From assembly GCA_031269165.1 (NCBI GenBank), contig JAISZQ010000278.1:1-5997 (forward strand): DNA of 5,997 bases. The letters are read 5' to 3'. Shown here piece after piece: positions 1-5,637 of the stretch. Positions within the stretch are counted from its first letter, which is position 1. Each line of letters begins with the position of its first letter. The translations under genes were made by a program, and so were the position numbers. This DNA comes from Spirochaetaceae bacterium. Lineage in GTDB: Bacteria > Spirochaetota > Spirochaetia > Treponematales > Breznakiellaceae. Below the pieces are notes generated by a model. It was not told where the DNA came from, made no database searches, and saw nothing but the letters and a program-made list of their open reading frames with translations.

Positions 1-462
1 GAACAGATAGAGTATGTGAACAAAGAATATCTGGAATCCCATAAAACGGTCACAATCCGGGTTGAAATGGACGAAATGTGGAGTTTTTATCACGATAAGA
101 AGCATCAAATTTGGCTGTGGCGGGCCATTGACCATGAAACAGGTGAAGTTATCGCTTTTTGGTTTGGAACGAGGGAACATGAAAACCTTGATAAACTGAT
201 AGAACTGCTTAAGCCGCTAAACACAGGGAGTGTCTATACGGACGGTAACTATGCGTATTACGAACGTTTTTCACGGGAGGTTCTGACAGTTACGAAGAAA
301 AACACGCAAAAGATAGAAAGGAAACATCTGTCCCTGAGGACATGGCGCGCCCGGTTAGCGGGGAAAGGCATCCGTTTCTCAAAAACAGAACGGACGCACA
401 AGATCGTTGTGGCCCTTACCATAAACATCTGGTTTTTTGGGAGAATTGGTTTGATACAATAA
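1..462 (+). CDS. IS1-family transposase, C-terminal (catalytic) part, 5' end outside window
   Basis: This is the DDE transposase of an IS1-type insertion sequence, which cuts and joins the element's ends. The frame is open to the left edge, so the gene starts outside the window; the GTG at 16 is only the first start-like codon and is unlikely to be the true start. The visible 153 residues match the InsB-like catalytic domain: EMDEMW with the first Asp at about residue 24, YTDGNYAYYERF with the second Asp at about 81, and KIERKHLSLRTWRARL with the Glu at about 106, followed by the family's FSKTERTHK...NIW ending. The missing part should hold the zinc-finger and helix-turn-helix DNA-binding region. 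No frameshift or stop is seen in the visible part, so the copy could be active. Base composition is more A+T-rich than the neighbouring genes, as expected of an acquired element. Family assignment is firm; exact IS name is not known. Confidence 0.9.
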   Translation, partial: EQIEYVNKEYLESHKTVTIRVEMDEMWSFYHDKKHQIWLWRAIDHETGEVIAFWFGTREHENLDKLIELLKPLNTGSVYTDGNYAYYERFSREVLTVTKKNTQKIERKHLSLRTWRARLAGKGIRFSKTERTHKIVVALTINIWFFGRIGLIQ

Positions 463-477
463 TTTTAGGACATTACC
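461..477 (-). repeat. putative IS1 right terminal inverted repeat
   Basis: The sequence GGTAATGTCCTAAAATT on the minus strand starts immediately beyond the transposase stop codon and overlaps its last base. Its position and leading GG fit the terminal repeat of an IS1-type element. The matching left repeat is not in the window, so this is a prediction from location and form only. Confidence 0.4.
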
Positions 478-531
478 GAATACCGACCCTACATCATCCC
501 AGGGGAAAGCGACAAATTGCTCGAAAGTCAT
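478..531 (-). pseudogene. possible 5' fragment of a gene cut by the IS1 element
   Basis: An ATG at 531 on the minus strand opens a frame reading MTFEQFVAFPWDDVGSVF up to the predicted IS end at 477/478, and then runs on into IS sequence and stops near 380. An in-frame stop at 555-553 lies just upstream, so the ATG is the only reasonable start. The peptide has a natural-looking amino-acid mix and lies on the same strand as, and downstream of, proB. I do not recognise the protein, there is no clear Shine-Dalgarno, and 18 codons can occur by chance. It may be only intergenic DNA. Confidence 0.2.
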
Positions 532-718
532 GTTACGCGCACGCGCAAGGGGTTAGCGCCTGTTGATAAGCCCACGCAGACGCTCCGGCACCTGACTGTG
601 CGTCGCGCCCGTTACTCCCATAAACGAGCCGCCCCGCCCCTTCCACTCCGCGCGGCAATTTGCCGATTCCCCCTTTTTTTGAAATCAGAATTGCTCCAAA
701 CCCCCTGGCTATTTCCGG
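532..718. other. intergenic region downstream of proB, with a repeat fragment
   Basis: This stretch separates the proB stop from the IS1 junction. I see no convincing gene. Its right part, 653-680, contains the near-palindrome CGGCAATTTGCCG followed by CCCCC and T7. The reverse complement of 655-677 matches 1834-1856 inside the MITE-like element at 22 of 23 positions, so it is likely a remnant of the same repeat family. No standard terminator for proB is evident. Confidence 0.5.
655..677 (-). repeat. fragment related to the left interior of the 1812-1993 MITE
   Basis: Read on the minus strand this runs from an A-tract through GGGGGAATCGGCAAATTGC and differs from 1834-1856 at one position in 23. 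The neighbouring bases (TTTCAAAA at about 677-684, minus strand) also recall the TTCAAAA of the MITE terminus, as if bases between the terminus and the G-run had been lost. It is either a decayed MITE copy or a shared module. Confidence 0.5.
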
Positions 719-1516
719 TCAAACGCATGTTTTATCGAAAAACACGGTGCCCCGTTGCGCTCCGGAGAGCAAGTCGGCAAAAGCCGAGGGGCAGCCCTTG
801 GTGATGATGGTCGGGATGCCGTAATCGGCGGCGAATGACGCGGCATCGAGTTTGGTCACGATACCGCCGGTGCCGAAACCGCTTTTGCCGCTTGTGTCTA
901 TCGTTTTGCTCACCTCGGCAATGTCCTTCACTTCGCCGATGAAGCGGGCATCGGGAAAAAGATGCGGGTTTTTGTCATACAAGCCGTCAATGTCGCTGAA
1001 CAACACGAGAAGATTGGCGTTCCAGAGCATAGCGGACTGGGCCGCAAGGCTGTCGTTGTCGCCGATTTTGATCTCCTCGACAGACACGGTGTCGTTTTCG
1101 TTGATGATGGGAATGATCCCCTCGTCAACAAGGGTGAAAAGCGTGTTCCGCATATTGAGGCTCCGGATCGGATCGCTAAAATCGTCCCGCGTAAGAAGGA
1201 TCTGCGCGACATTGACCCCGTGCGCGGCAAACGATGACTGCCACGCCTGCATGAGTTTGACCTGCCCGACGGCGCACAACGCCTGCCGATAGTGGATGTC
1301 GCGCTTGCGTTCCCATTTGTGCATGGTTGAAAGGCCCGCCGCCTGGGCGCCTGACGAAACGACGACTATTTCCTTGCCGCTTTGCTTCAACGCGGCGATG
1401 GCAGCGGCAAACGAGGCGAGAAGGAACTCGTCAATGCGCCCTGACGAATCCGCCAACGTGCTTGACCCAAATTTTATAACGATTTTCCGGGCATTTTTCA
1501 TAATGCGCGCTGTCAT
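719..1516 (-). CDS. proB: glutamate 5-kinase (gamma-glutamyl kinase), short form without PUA domain
   Basis: ProB phosphorylates L-glutamate with ATP to gamma-glutamyl phosphate, the first and usually proline-inhibited step of proline synthesis, in the cytoplasm. The 265 residues form one amino-acid-kinase domain: KFGSST at 15-20 (phosphate binding), SSGAQAAG at 54-61, AVGQVKLM at 82-89, LLTRDD at 107-112, LNMRNTL at 120-126, IPIINENDTVSVEEIKIGDN at 135-154 (glutamate site), SDIDGLYDKNP at 174-184, and SGFGTGGIVTKLDAA at 212-226 (nucleotide-side glycine loop). E. coli ProB is about 100 residues longer because of a C-terminal PUA domain; this protein ends right after the kinase domain, as short ProBs of several bacteria do. 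The ATG at 1516 is preferred over the ATG at 1501 because AGGT lies 6 bases upstream of it and nothing similar precedes the second. No proA is adjacent in the window. Codon use resembles the GH13 gene, with no damage seen. Confidence 0.95.
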   Translation of the reverse strand: MTARIMKNARKIVIKFGSSTLADSSGRIDEFLLASFAAAIAALKQSGKEIVVVSSGAQAAGLSTMHKWERKRDIHYRQALCAVGQVKLMQAWQSSFAAHGVNVAQILLTRDDFSDPIRSLNMRNTLFTLVDEGIIPIINENDTVSVEEIKIGDNDSLAAQSAMLWNANLLVLFSDIDGLYDKNPHLFPDARFIGEVKDIAEVSKTIDTSGKSGFGTGGIVTKLDAASFAADYGIPTIITKGCPSAFADLLSGAQRGTVFFDKTCV

Positions 1517-1522
1517 ATCTTT

Positions 1523-1526
1523 ACCT
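1523..1526 (-). promoter_or_regulatory. proB ribosome binding site
   Basis: AGGT on the minus strand, 6 bases before the ATG at 1516, within CAGGCAGGTAAAGAT. It is short but well spaced and decides the start in favour of 1516 over 1501. Confidence 0.5.
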
Positions 1527-1536
1527 GCCTGACGGA

Positions 1537-1565
1537 AGCCTACCCTATCCGGCGGCTTGTGTCAA
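1537..1565 (-). promoter_or_regulatory. candidate sigma70 promoter for proB
   Basis: On the minus strand a perfect -35 hexamer TTGACA (1565-1560) is followed after exactly 17 bases by TAGGCT (1542-1537), which keeps the most important -10 positions (first T, A, final T) but only 3 of 6 overall. Predicted transcription start is near 1530, giving a leader of about 14 bases that contains the ribosome binding site. The strong -35 may offset the weak -10. Confidence 0.45.
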
Positions 1566-1685
1566 CGCAACGCGCTTCACCCGAATGGATAATGGAGCAT
1601 TGAAAACGGAATTACCGCACGTTGCAGGGCAATGTTATTTACTTTTTTAACCGACAAAGGTTGCGAAATCAGCATAATTTTGAAA
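1566..1685. other. intergenic DNA upstream of proB, no feature seen
   Basis: A+T-richer spacer between the proB promoter and the duplicated segment. I found no open frame, convincing hairpin or match to the other repeats of the window. Confidence 0.5.
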
Positions 1686-1811
1686 GGAAGGCCCCCTCGC
1701 CGGATTGCTTCGCTCGGCAATTTGCCGCTTGCTCACAATGACGATGCTCTTACCTATTATTTCTTATCAAAAGCGCGGATTAGCATTTCGAACTGGTAGT
1801 TCGCCTTCTTA
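1686..1811 (-). repeat. decayed duplicate (copy A) of 2042-2167: GH13 gene 3' end plus downstream repeat arm
   Basis: These 126 bases align without gaps to 2042-2167 at an offset of 356, with about 15 differences by my count (roughly 88% identity). The duplicated unit covers the right arm of the hairpin repeat (GGATTGCTTCGCTC, the CGGCAATTTGCCG insert, then GCTCACAATGACG) and the last codons of the GH13 gene. Nearly all differences are A or T in this copy against G or C in the other, which is what decay without selection would give. The similarity resumes for about 7 bases (TCCGCCG versus TCCGCTG) at 1996-2002, beyond the MITE that splits this copy. The left arm of the hairpin present beside copy B is absent here. 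Confidence 0.9.
1757..1811 (-). pseudogene. remnant of a second GH13 gene C-terminus
   Basis: Read on the minus strand with the MITE removed, this encodes ADKKANYQFEMLIRAFDKK followed by stop codons TAA TAG (TAA at 1759-1757). The intact gene ends ADKKAGYRLETLIRALDKS with TGA TAG at the same place. Thirteen of 19 residues agree. No further upstream coding sequence survives: homology stops a few bases beyond the MITE (about 2002). It is either the end of a former tandem copy of the whole gene or a partial duplication of its 3' end. Confidence 0.8.
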
Positions 1812-1993
1812 AGAGCCTGTTCAAAATCTCAGCAAAAGGGGGAATCGGCAATTTGCATTGGCAAACTGCCACGCCTTCCCCCTCGCTCCGGTCTACGTCC
1901 TACGCTACCCCCTTCAACGGGGGTTTACCACCCCCGTAACGCCCCCGGATCACAGCGGAGGCTTGCGTCTCGCAGGGTTTTTGAACAGGCTCT
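1812..1993. mobile_element. 182-bp MITE-like element with 15-bp terminal inverted repeats and TA target duplication
   Basis: The ends are perfect inverted repeats: AGAGCCTGTTCAAAA at 1812-1826 and its complement at 1979-1993. TA flanks both sides (1810-1811 and 1994-1995). Removing the element and one TA gives CTTCTTATCCGCCG, which aligns to CTTCTTGTCCGCTG at 2161-2174 in the GH13 gene, so the duplicate preserves a near-empty site. Inside, GGGGGAATCGGC (1838-1849) can pair with GCCTTCCCCC (1873-1882), and ACGGGGGT/ACCCCCGT (1917-1937) forms an 8-bp stem with a 5-base loop. No transposase is encoded, so it would be moved by a full-size relative elsewhere. The termini and TA target recall IS5-family subgroups, but that assignment is a guess. 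Confidence 0.8.
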
Positions 1994-2007
1994 TATCCGC
2001 CGCCACC

Positions 2008-2099
2008 CGTCATTGCGAGCGGAGCGAAGCAATCCAGACGGAGAAGGCCCCCACGCCGGATTGCTTCGCTCGGCAATTTGCCGCTTGCTCGCAATGACG
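2008..2099. repeat. long hairpin repeat of the 'CERSEAIQ' type just downstream of the GH13 gene
   Basis: The left arm at 2008-2035 (CGTCATTGCGAGC, G, GAGCGAAGCAATCC) is the exact complement of the outer 14 and 13 bases of the right arm at 2058-2099. The right arm is interrupted by GGCAATTTGCCGCTT where the left arm has a single base. The plus-strand translation reads HCERSEAIQ, the signature of a hairpin repeat I recall from many bacterial genomes. It begins 13 bases past the GH13 stop, so its transcript could protect or terminate that mRNA, though no U-tract follows. The arm with the insert is also present in copy A. Confidence 0.8.
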
Positions 2100-2112
2100 A
2101 CGCTCTTACCTA

Positions 2113-5100
2113 TCAGCTCTTATCAAGAGCGCGGATCAGCGTTTCGAGCCGGTAGCCCGCCTTCTTGTCCGCTGTAGTGATGTCCTTCACGACCCGCGCG
2201 ACGGCCTTTGCGTCCGCGTCTTTTTCGACCGAAGCGTAGAGTGCCGCGTACCGGAGCGTCAATGCAAACCGTTCTTTGTGGTACCAGACAACGTTGTCAA
2301 AGACGTTGACCCCCAAGAGGGCGCGGGCGTCTTCTTGTGCGAGGCAATCGGCACCGATGCTCGCGGCGGTGAGGGGTTTCTCCTCCGTGGAACGGGCCAG
2401 CACGGCGATTGCGGTTGCGGCAGCGTGTTCCGCCGTGGTCAGGTCGATTCCCCGTGCCACGGCACACTCGCGGATTTTCCGCGCCAGATGCCAGTCCCGC
2501 GCCAATGTTGCGGCGTCCTCCCCGGCAGCCTTCTTCCCGCACAATGCGCGTAACGCCGTCAAAACGAGATAGGCGCGGGCAAAGAACACCGCCTCGTCCA
2601 CGGGCGCCGCTTCGTCCACGGGCGCGGTCTCGTCCACCGCCACGCTAGTGTCCTGCGCCACACTTTTCGCCGTCTTTGCCGCCGGGGTTGCCGCGCCGGG
2701 GCCTGTCCCCACGAGCGTCTGCGCCTGTTTGATGCGGGCGGCAATCTCCTTCGCGGCCTTCTCCGTCGCGCTTTTCCCCCGTTTCGCGCCCGTTTCCGGC
2801 GCATACTGCCGCGCCGCTTCGAGAAAGAGCCTCACCGCGTCACTCAGCGTGGACGATGCATCCGCGTCGTCTTCGGTATCGGCGTTAAACACCGCGTTAA
2901 ACGCAACGTAGAGCGGGGCAAACGCCAAGTCCTCCATCGCCTCTTCGGGGTTGGGCGTCCCCCGGCCGTCAAGCGCGTGGTGTAACGCGGCCCAGCGACC
3001 TTGTTCGTCGTCACGGACTTCGCGGACATCCAGATACGCTTGCGCCTCGTAGCCGCGCAACATCACAAACAAGCCGTGTTCATGCACGTCTTTGCTGCTC
3101 CGCACAAACCAGAGATTACTCCGCGCTTCCCGCAACAGCGTAAAGTACCGCCCGTCGTAACGCAACGAAAGGGCCTCGGCGAGTTTGTCCTGCCGCGTCG
3201 ACCCGTCTTTCTGCGGAACGGCGACCGGACTCGCGTTAATCCAGCCCGCCGCGCCCTCGTAACTATTGTTGACCAGCACCAACGCGCGCTCGTCGCCGCA
3301 CCGGTTGGTGTAGGCAAACACGTTTTCGTTGACCCGGCCCTCGGTATCGTAAAAATCATAGAGAAAAAAGTCGGTCGCGCCCGAAAAGAGATGGCGTTTC
3401 TTCATCAACGGGAAAATCTCCCGCTCGTGCCGCCCGACAAAGCCCTCGTCCGGCTCCTCGTCGCGATAGGCCCGGCGGTACTCCATGCCGTACTTCTCCT
3501 CGAAGCCCTCGATCTGCCCGTGGCCGAACATCGGGAGGCCCGGCATCGTCACCAAGAGCGTGCAGATGGCGAAATACTTGTCGCCCTTGCCAAATTGCGC
3601 GACCGCCGTCTCCTCGTCGGGGTTGTTCATGAAGTTCACGAAACGCTTCAGCACCTCGCTGTCAAAAGCCAGCGTGTTTTTAATCGTCTGTCGATACTTG
3701 GCGTTTTCTTCCTTCTTCAGCATATTCATAAACGCGCTGTTGTAGACGCGGTGCATGCCCAGCGTCCGCACAAAGTAACCCTCCATCATCCAGAACGCCT
3801 CGGCAAGGAGGAGGGTGTGGGGCGCTTCGGCGGCGCAACGGTCAACCACCTCCCGCCAAAACTCATTCGGGATGCGGCGCGTAAACTCGTCGTGGGTGAT
3901 GGCGTGTTCCGCACGGCTGGCAATGTCCCCGCCCCGCCCCGGCTCAGGATACCAGAGCCGCTGAATGTGCCGCTTGGCCAGCGTCATCGCCGCGTCAAAC
4001 CGGACGATGGGGAATTGGCGGCACACCCCGACAATCGTGCTGATGACGGCCTCCCGCGCTTCCGGGTTGAGGAAGTCAATCTGAGCCGTGTCGTTCCAGG
4101 GCATCGAAGTCCCGTCGTTCCCATGATAGATATAGCGGTGACGGCCCGACCGCCGATCGTAATGGTGAAAGACCACCGCGCAATCCGTGTTGTTGTAGTA
4201 ATGATCCTCGATCTGCACGACCACATCGGGATTATGCGAAAGATTGCCCGACTCGTATTTGTACTGGGGGAAGGGCGGGTAGTCAAGCTGGAGGAAGCGG
4301 TCGGGGTGTTCCATGATCCACCTGCTGTCGATGCCCGTGTGGTTCGGCACCATGTCCGAGCCCAGCCGGATCCCGCGCCTAAAACAACGCTCCCGGAGGT
4401 TCGCCAGTGCCGCCCAGCCGCCCAACTCCCCGGCGATGTCGTAATCGTAGAGACTGTACGCCGAGGCCGCCGCTTCGGGGTTGCCCTTCCACTGCTTGAT
4501 CGTCCGCGAAGCCGCGCTCCGTTCCCACAGCCCGATGAGCCAGAGCCCGGTAAACCCGCGCCGCGCAAGAGCGTCCAACTCCTCGTCGGGAATCTGGTCG
4601 AGTGCCGTAATCTCGCGGCCATACTTCTTGGACAACTGGAAGAGCCAGACCAGCGTACTCTTCGCCATGAGCACGCAGTTAGGCATCCAGTCTTGGTCGG
4701 CGGTAAACCGCTCGTATTCCGCATCGAGGTGGTCATACTCGTAGACCTCGGATGGCCCCGGCGCGCCGCCCCAGTTGGGCTTGTGTTCTTCCTTTATAAC
4801 GTCAAGCGCCGTGAAAAGCCGCGCCCTAAACGGTTCGAGGTACGTCCCCCAACGTTCCATGATGTAACGAAGCTGTCCTTCAAGCGTGTCCGACGCGAGG
4901 GCCGGAGCACGGAGCAAATCCCAGAGGTTAAGCCCGTCCGCCCCGAAAGCCGGAAGAGAGGCAAGATGGGCGCGAAGCTCGTCCAGAGCCGGATTGTAGG
5001 CTGTTTTTTTGACAAGGGCGCCATCGTCAAACAGAAAACGAAAGGGCTTAAATGCGGGATTAAGGTTTGCCAGCGCAAGGTGCATGATCTCTTCGAGCGT

Positions 5101-5550
5101 GAGAGCCGTCGCGCTTTCCCCGTCAAACATCGCGGCAAGATACCCTTGAACCGAATCCTCCCCCGCGTAAACCCGTTGCGGCGGGAAAAGCCCCGAAAAC
5201 ATTTCGAGCAACCGCGTGCTCCGCTCGTCCCCCAGTTTCGCCGCAATATGGAGGAGCGCCTTTCCAAACACATCCCGTCGGGTTCGTTTTCGGTATTGCG
5301 CCGTCATATAATGAAGAATCTCGTCAATCAGCCCCATAGCCGCCAAATCCCCGGCATTCACCGGCTCTTCCGGCCCGTTTTCCTCGCCCACCCTCTCGTT
5401 GCATTGAACGGCAAACTCGCGGGTCCGCCTCATGTCGATGAGTATCACGTTACCCGTCAGCGAAAAAAGCACCTTCTCAAGACCGTATTCGTCCCGCACG
5501 GCGCGGTTGATATGAAACTCCCTTGTTGGAATTGATCGACTCGATGGCAT
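2113..5550 (-). CDS. large cytoplasmic GH13 alpha-amylase-family protein
   Basis: A predicted glycoside hydrolase or glucanotransferase acting on alpha-glucans. The 1145 residues hold, in order: an N-terminal domain of about 260 residues starting REFHINRAVRDEYGLEKVLF; a GH13 barrel at roughly 310-690; a beta-rich region to about 850; and an Ala-rich helical tail split by a Thr/Ala/Pro linker at about 945-985. GH13 regions are clear: DMVPNHTG (399-406), VRFDAA (516-521, nucleophile Asp519), LLAEAFW (581-587, acid/base Glu584), and FMNNPDEE (640-647, likely stabiliser Asp645, with Pro where NHD-type enzymes have His). SAYSLYDYDIA, MPWNDTAQIDFLNPEAREAV and MFGHGQIEGFEEKYGMEY add support. No signal peptide or membrane segment is seen, so it should act in the cytoplasm, perhaps on stored glycogen. 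The ATG at 5550 is chosen over TTG at 5580 because GGAGG lies 6 bases upstream and the promoter overlaps the longer start. Exact substrate cannot be told. Confidence 0.9.
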   Translation of the reverse strand: MPSSRSIPTREFHINRAVRDEYGLEKVLFSLTGNVILIDMRRTREFAVQCNERVGEENGPEEPVNAGDLAAMGLIDEILHYMTAQYRKRTRRDVFGKALLHIAAKLGDERSTRLLEMFSGLFPPQRVYAGEDSVQGYLAAMFDGESATALTLEEIMHLALANLNPAFKPFRFLFDDGALVKKTAYNPALDELRAHLASLPAFGADGLNLWDLLRAPALASDTLEGQLRYIMERWGTYLEPFRARLFTALDVIKEEHKPNWGGAPGPSEVYEYDHLDAEYERFTADQDWMPNCVLMAKSTLVWLFQLSKKYGREITALDQIPDEELDALARRGFTGLWLIGLWERSAASRTIKQWKGNPEAAASAYSLYDYDIAGELGGWAALANLRERCFRRGIRLGSDMVPNHTGIDSRWIMEHPDRFLQLDYPPFPQYKYESGNLSHNPDVVVQIEDHYYNNTDCAVVFHHYDRRSGRHRYIYHGNDGTSMPWNDTAQIDFLNPEAREAVISTIVGVCRQFPIVRFDAAMTLAKRHIQRLWYPEPGRGGDIASRAEHAITHDEFTRRIPNEFWREVVDRCAAEAPHTLLLAEAFWMMEGYFVRTLGMHRVYNSAFMNMLKKEENAKYRQTIKNTLAFDSEVLKRFVNFMNNPDEETAVAQFGKGDKYFAICTLLVTMPGLPMFGHGQIEGFEEKYGMEYRRAYRDEEPDEGFVGRHEREIFPLMKKRHLFSGATDFFLYDFYDTEGRVNENVFAYTNRCGDERALVLVNNSYEGAAGWINASPVAVPQKDGSTRQDKLAEALSLRYDGRYFTLLREARSNLWFVRSSKDVHEHGLFVMLRGYEAQAYLDVREVRDDEQGRWAALHHALDGRGTPNPEEAMEDLAFAPLYVAFNAVFNADTEDDADASSTLSDAVRLFLEAARQYAPETGAKRGKSATEKAAKEIAARIKQAQTLVGTGPGAATPAAKTAKSVAQDTSVAVDETAPVDEAAPVDEAVFFARAYLVLTALRALCGKKAAGEDAATLARDWHLARKIRECAVARGIDLTTAEHAAATAIAVLARSTEEKPLTAASIGADCLAQEDARALLGVNVFDNVVWYHKERFALTLRYAALYASVEKDADAKAVARVVKDITTADKKAGYRLETLIRALDKS
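2592..2640 (-). repeat. 18-bp tandem repeat in the GH13 C-terminal linker
   Basis: TCGTCCACGGGCGC recurs at 2594-2607 and 2612-2625 with a partial third unit at 2630-2638, a period of 18 bases. It encodes the repeated PVDEA units of VDETAPVDEAAPVDEA. An in-frame 18-bp repeat can gain or lose copies without breaking the gene, so linker length may vary between strains. Confidence 0.75.
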
Positions 5551-5556
5551 AGAAAA

Positions 5557-5561
5557 CCTCC
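5557..5561 (-). promoter_or_regulatory. GH13 gene ribosome binding site
   Basis: GGAGG on the minus strand, 6 bases before the ATG at 5550. This near-perfect site fixes the start at 5550 and gives a protein of 1145 residues. Confidence 0.85.
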
Positions 5562-5567
5562 GCTTCC

Positions 5568-5596
5568 AGTATACCCGCAAACAGGGAACATTGCAA
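5568..5596 (-). promoter_or_regulatory. candidate sigma70 promoter for the GH13 gene
   Basis: On the minus strand TTGCAA (5596-5591, 4 of 6 to consensus) is followed after 17 bases by TATACT (5573-5568, 5 of 6). The predicted start of transcription is near 5561, so the mRNA would begin at or just before the GGAGG and have a leader of only about 11 bases. That is short, so either the start is slightly further upstream or this gene has an unusually compact leader. Confidence 0.55.
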
Positions 5597-5637
5597 GCGA
5601 AAGTTTTGGCCTCTCGGCGATTCCGATCTCAGAAAAA

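Larger units (their letters stand above)
1..477 (+). mobile_element. IS1-family insertion sequence, right-hand portion
   Basis: The transposase stops at 460-462 and the element probably ends at 477. Read inward from 477 on the minus strand the terminus is GGTAATGTCCTAAAATT, which begins with GG as IS1-type ends do. The left end and the other target-site copy are outside the window, so neither the terminal inverted repeat pair nor the 8-9-bp target duplication can be confirmed here. If the boundary is right, the right-hand target copy would begin with GAATACCG at 478. Confidence 0.7.

Noticed and set aside
653..680. Hairpin CGGCAATTTGCCG followed by a T7 run, as a terminator on the plus strand
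   Set aside because: About eight bases including CCCCC separate stem and T-run, there is no plus-strand gene ending close by, and the sequence is better explained as a repeat fragment.
517..804. Plus-strand open frame of 95 codons overlapping the end of proB
   Set aside because: It is rich in Arg and Pro, overlaps proB antisense and includes a repeat fragment; no Shine-Dalgarno or familiar motif.
1858..2097. Plus-strand open frame of 79 codons across the MITE and hairpin repeat
   Set aside because: It starts inside the MITE and crosses its right end and the hairpin; the peptide is a translation of repeats, not a protein.
1686..2099. CRISPR-like array from the repeated GATTGCTTCGCTC segments
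   Set aside because: Only two copies of a much longer duplicated unit are present, without regular spacers; they are explained by segmental duplication.
3001..5535. An 844-residue open frame on the plus strand opposite the GH13 gene
   Set aside because: It lies wholly antisense to a clearly conserved GH13 coding sequence, shows no recognisable domain, and long antisense frames are expected opposite G+C-rich codon usage.
5551..5580. TTG start at 5580 giving 10 extra residues to the GH13 protein
   Set aside because: The extra codons overlap the -10 box and the GGAGG that serves the ATG at 5550; family similarity begins only after that ATG.
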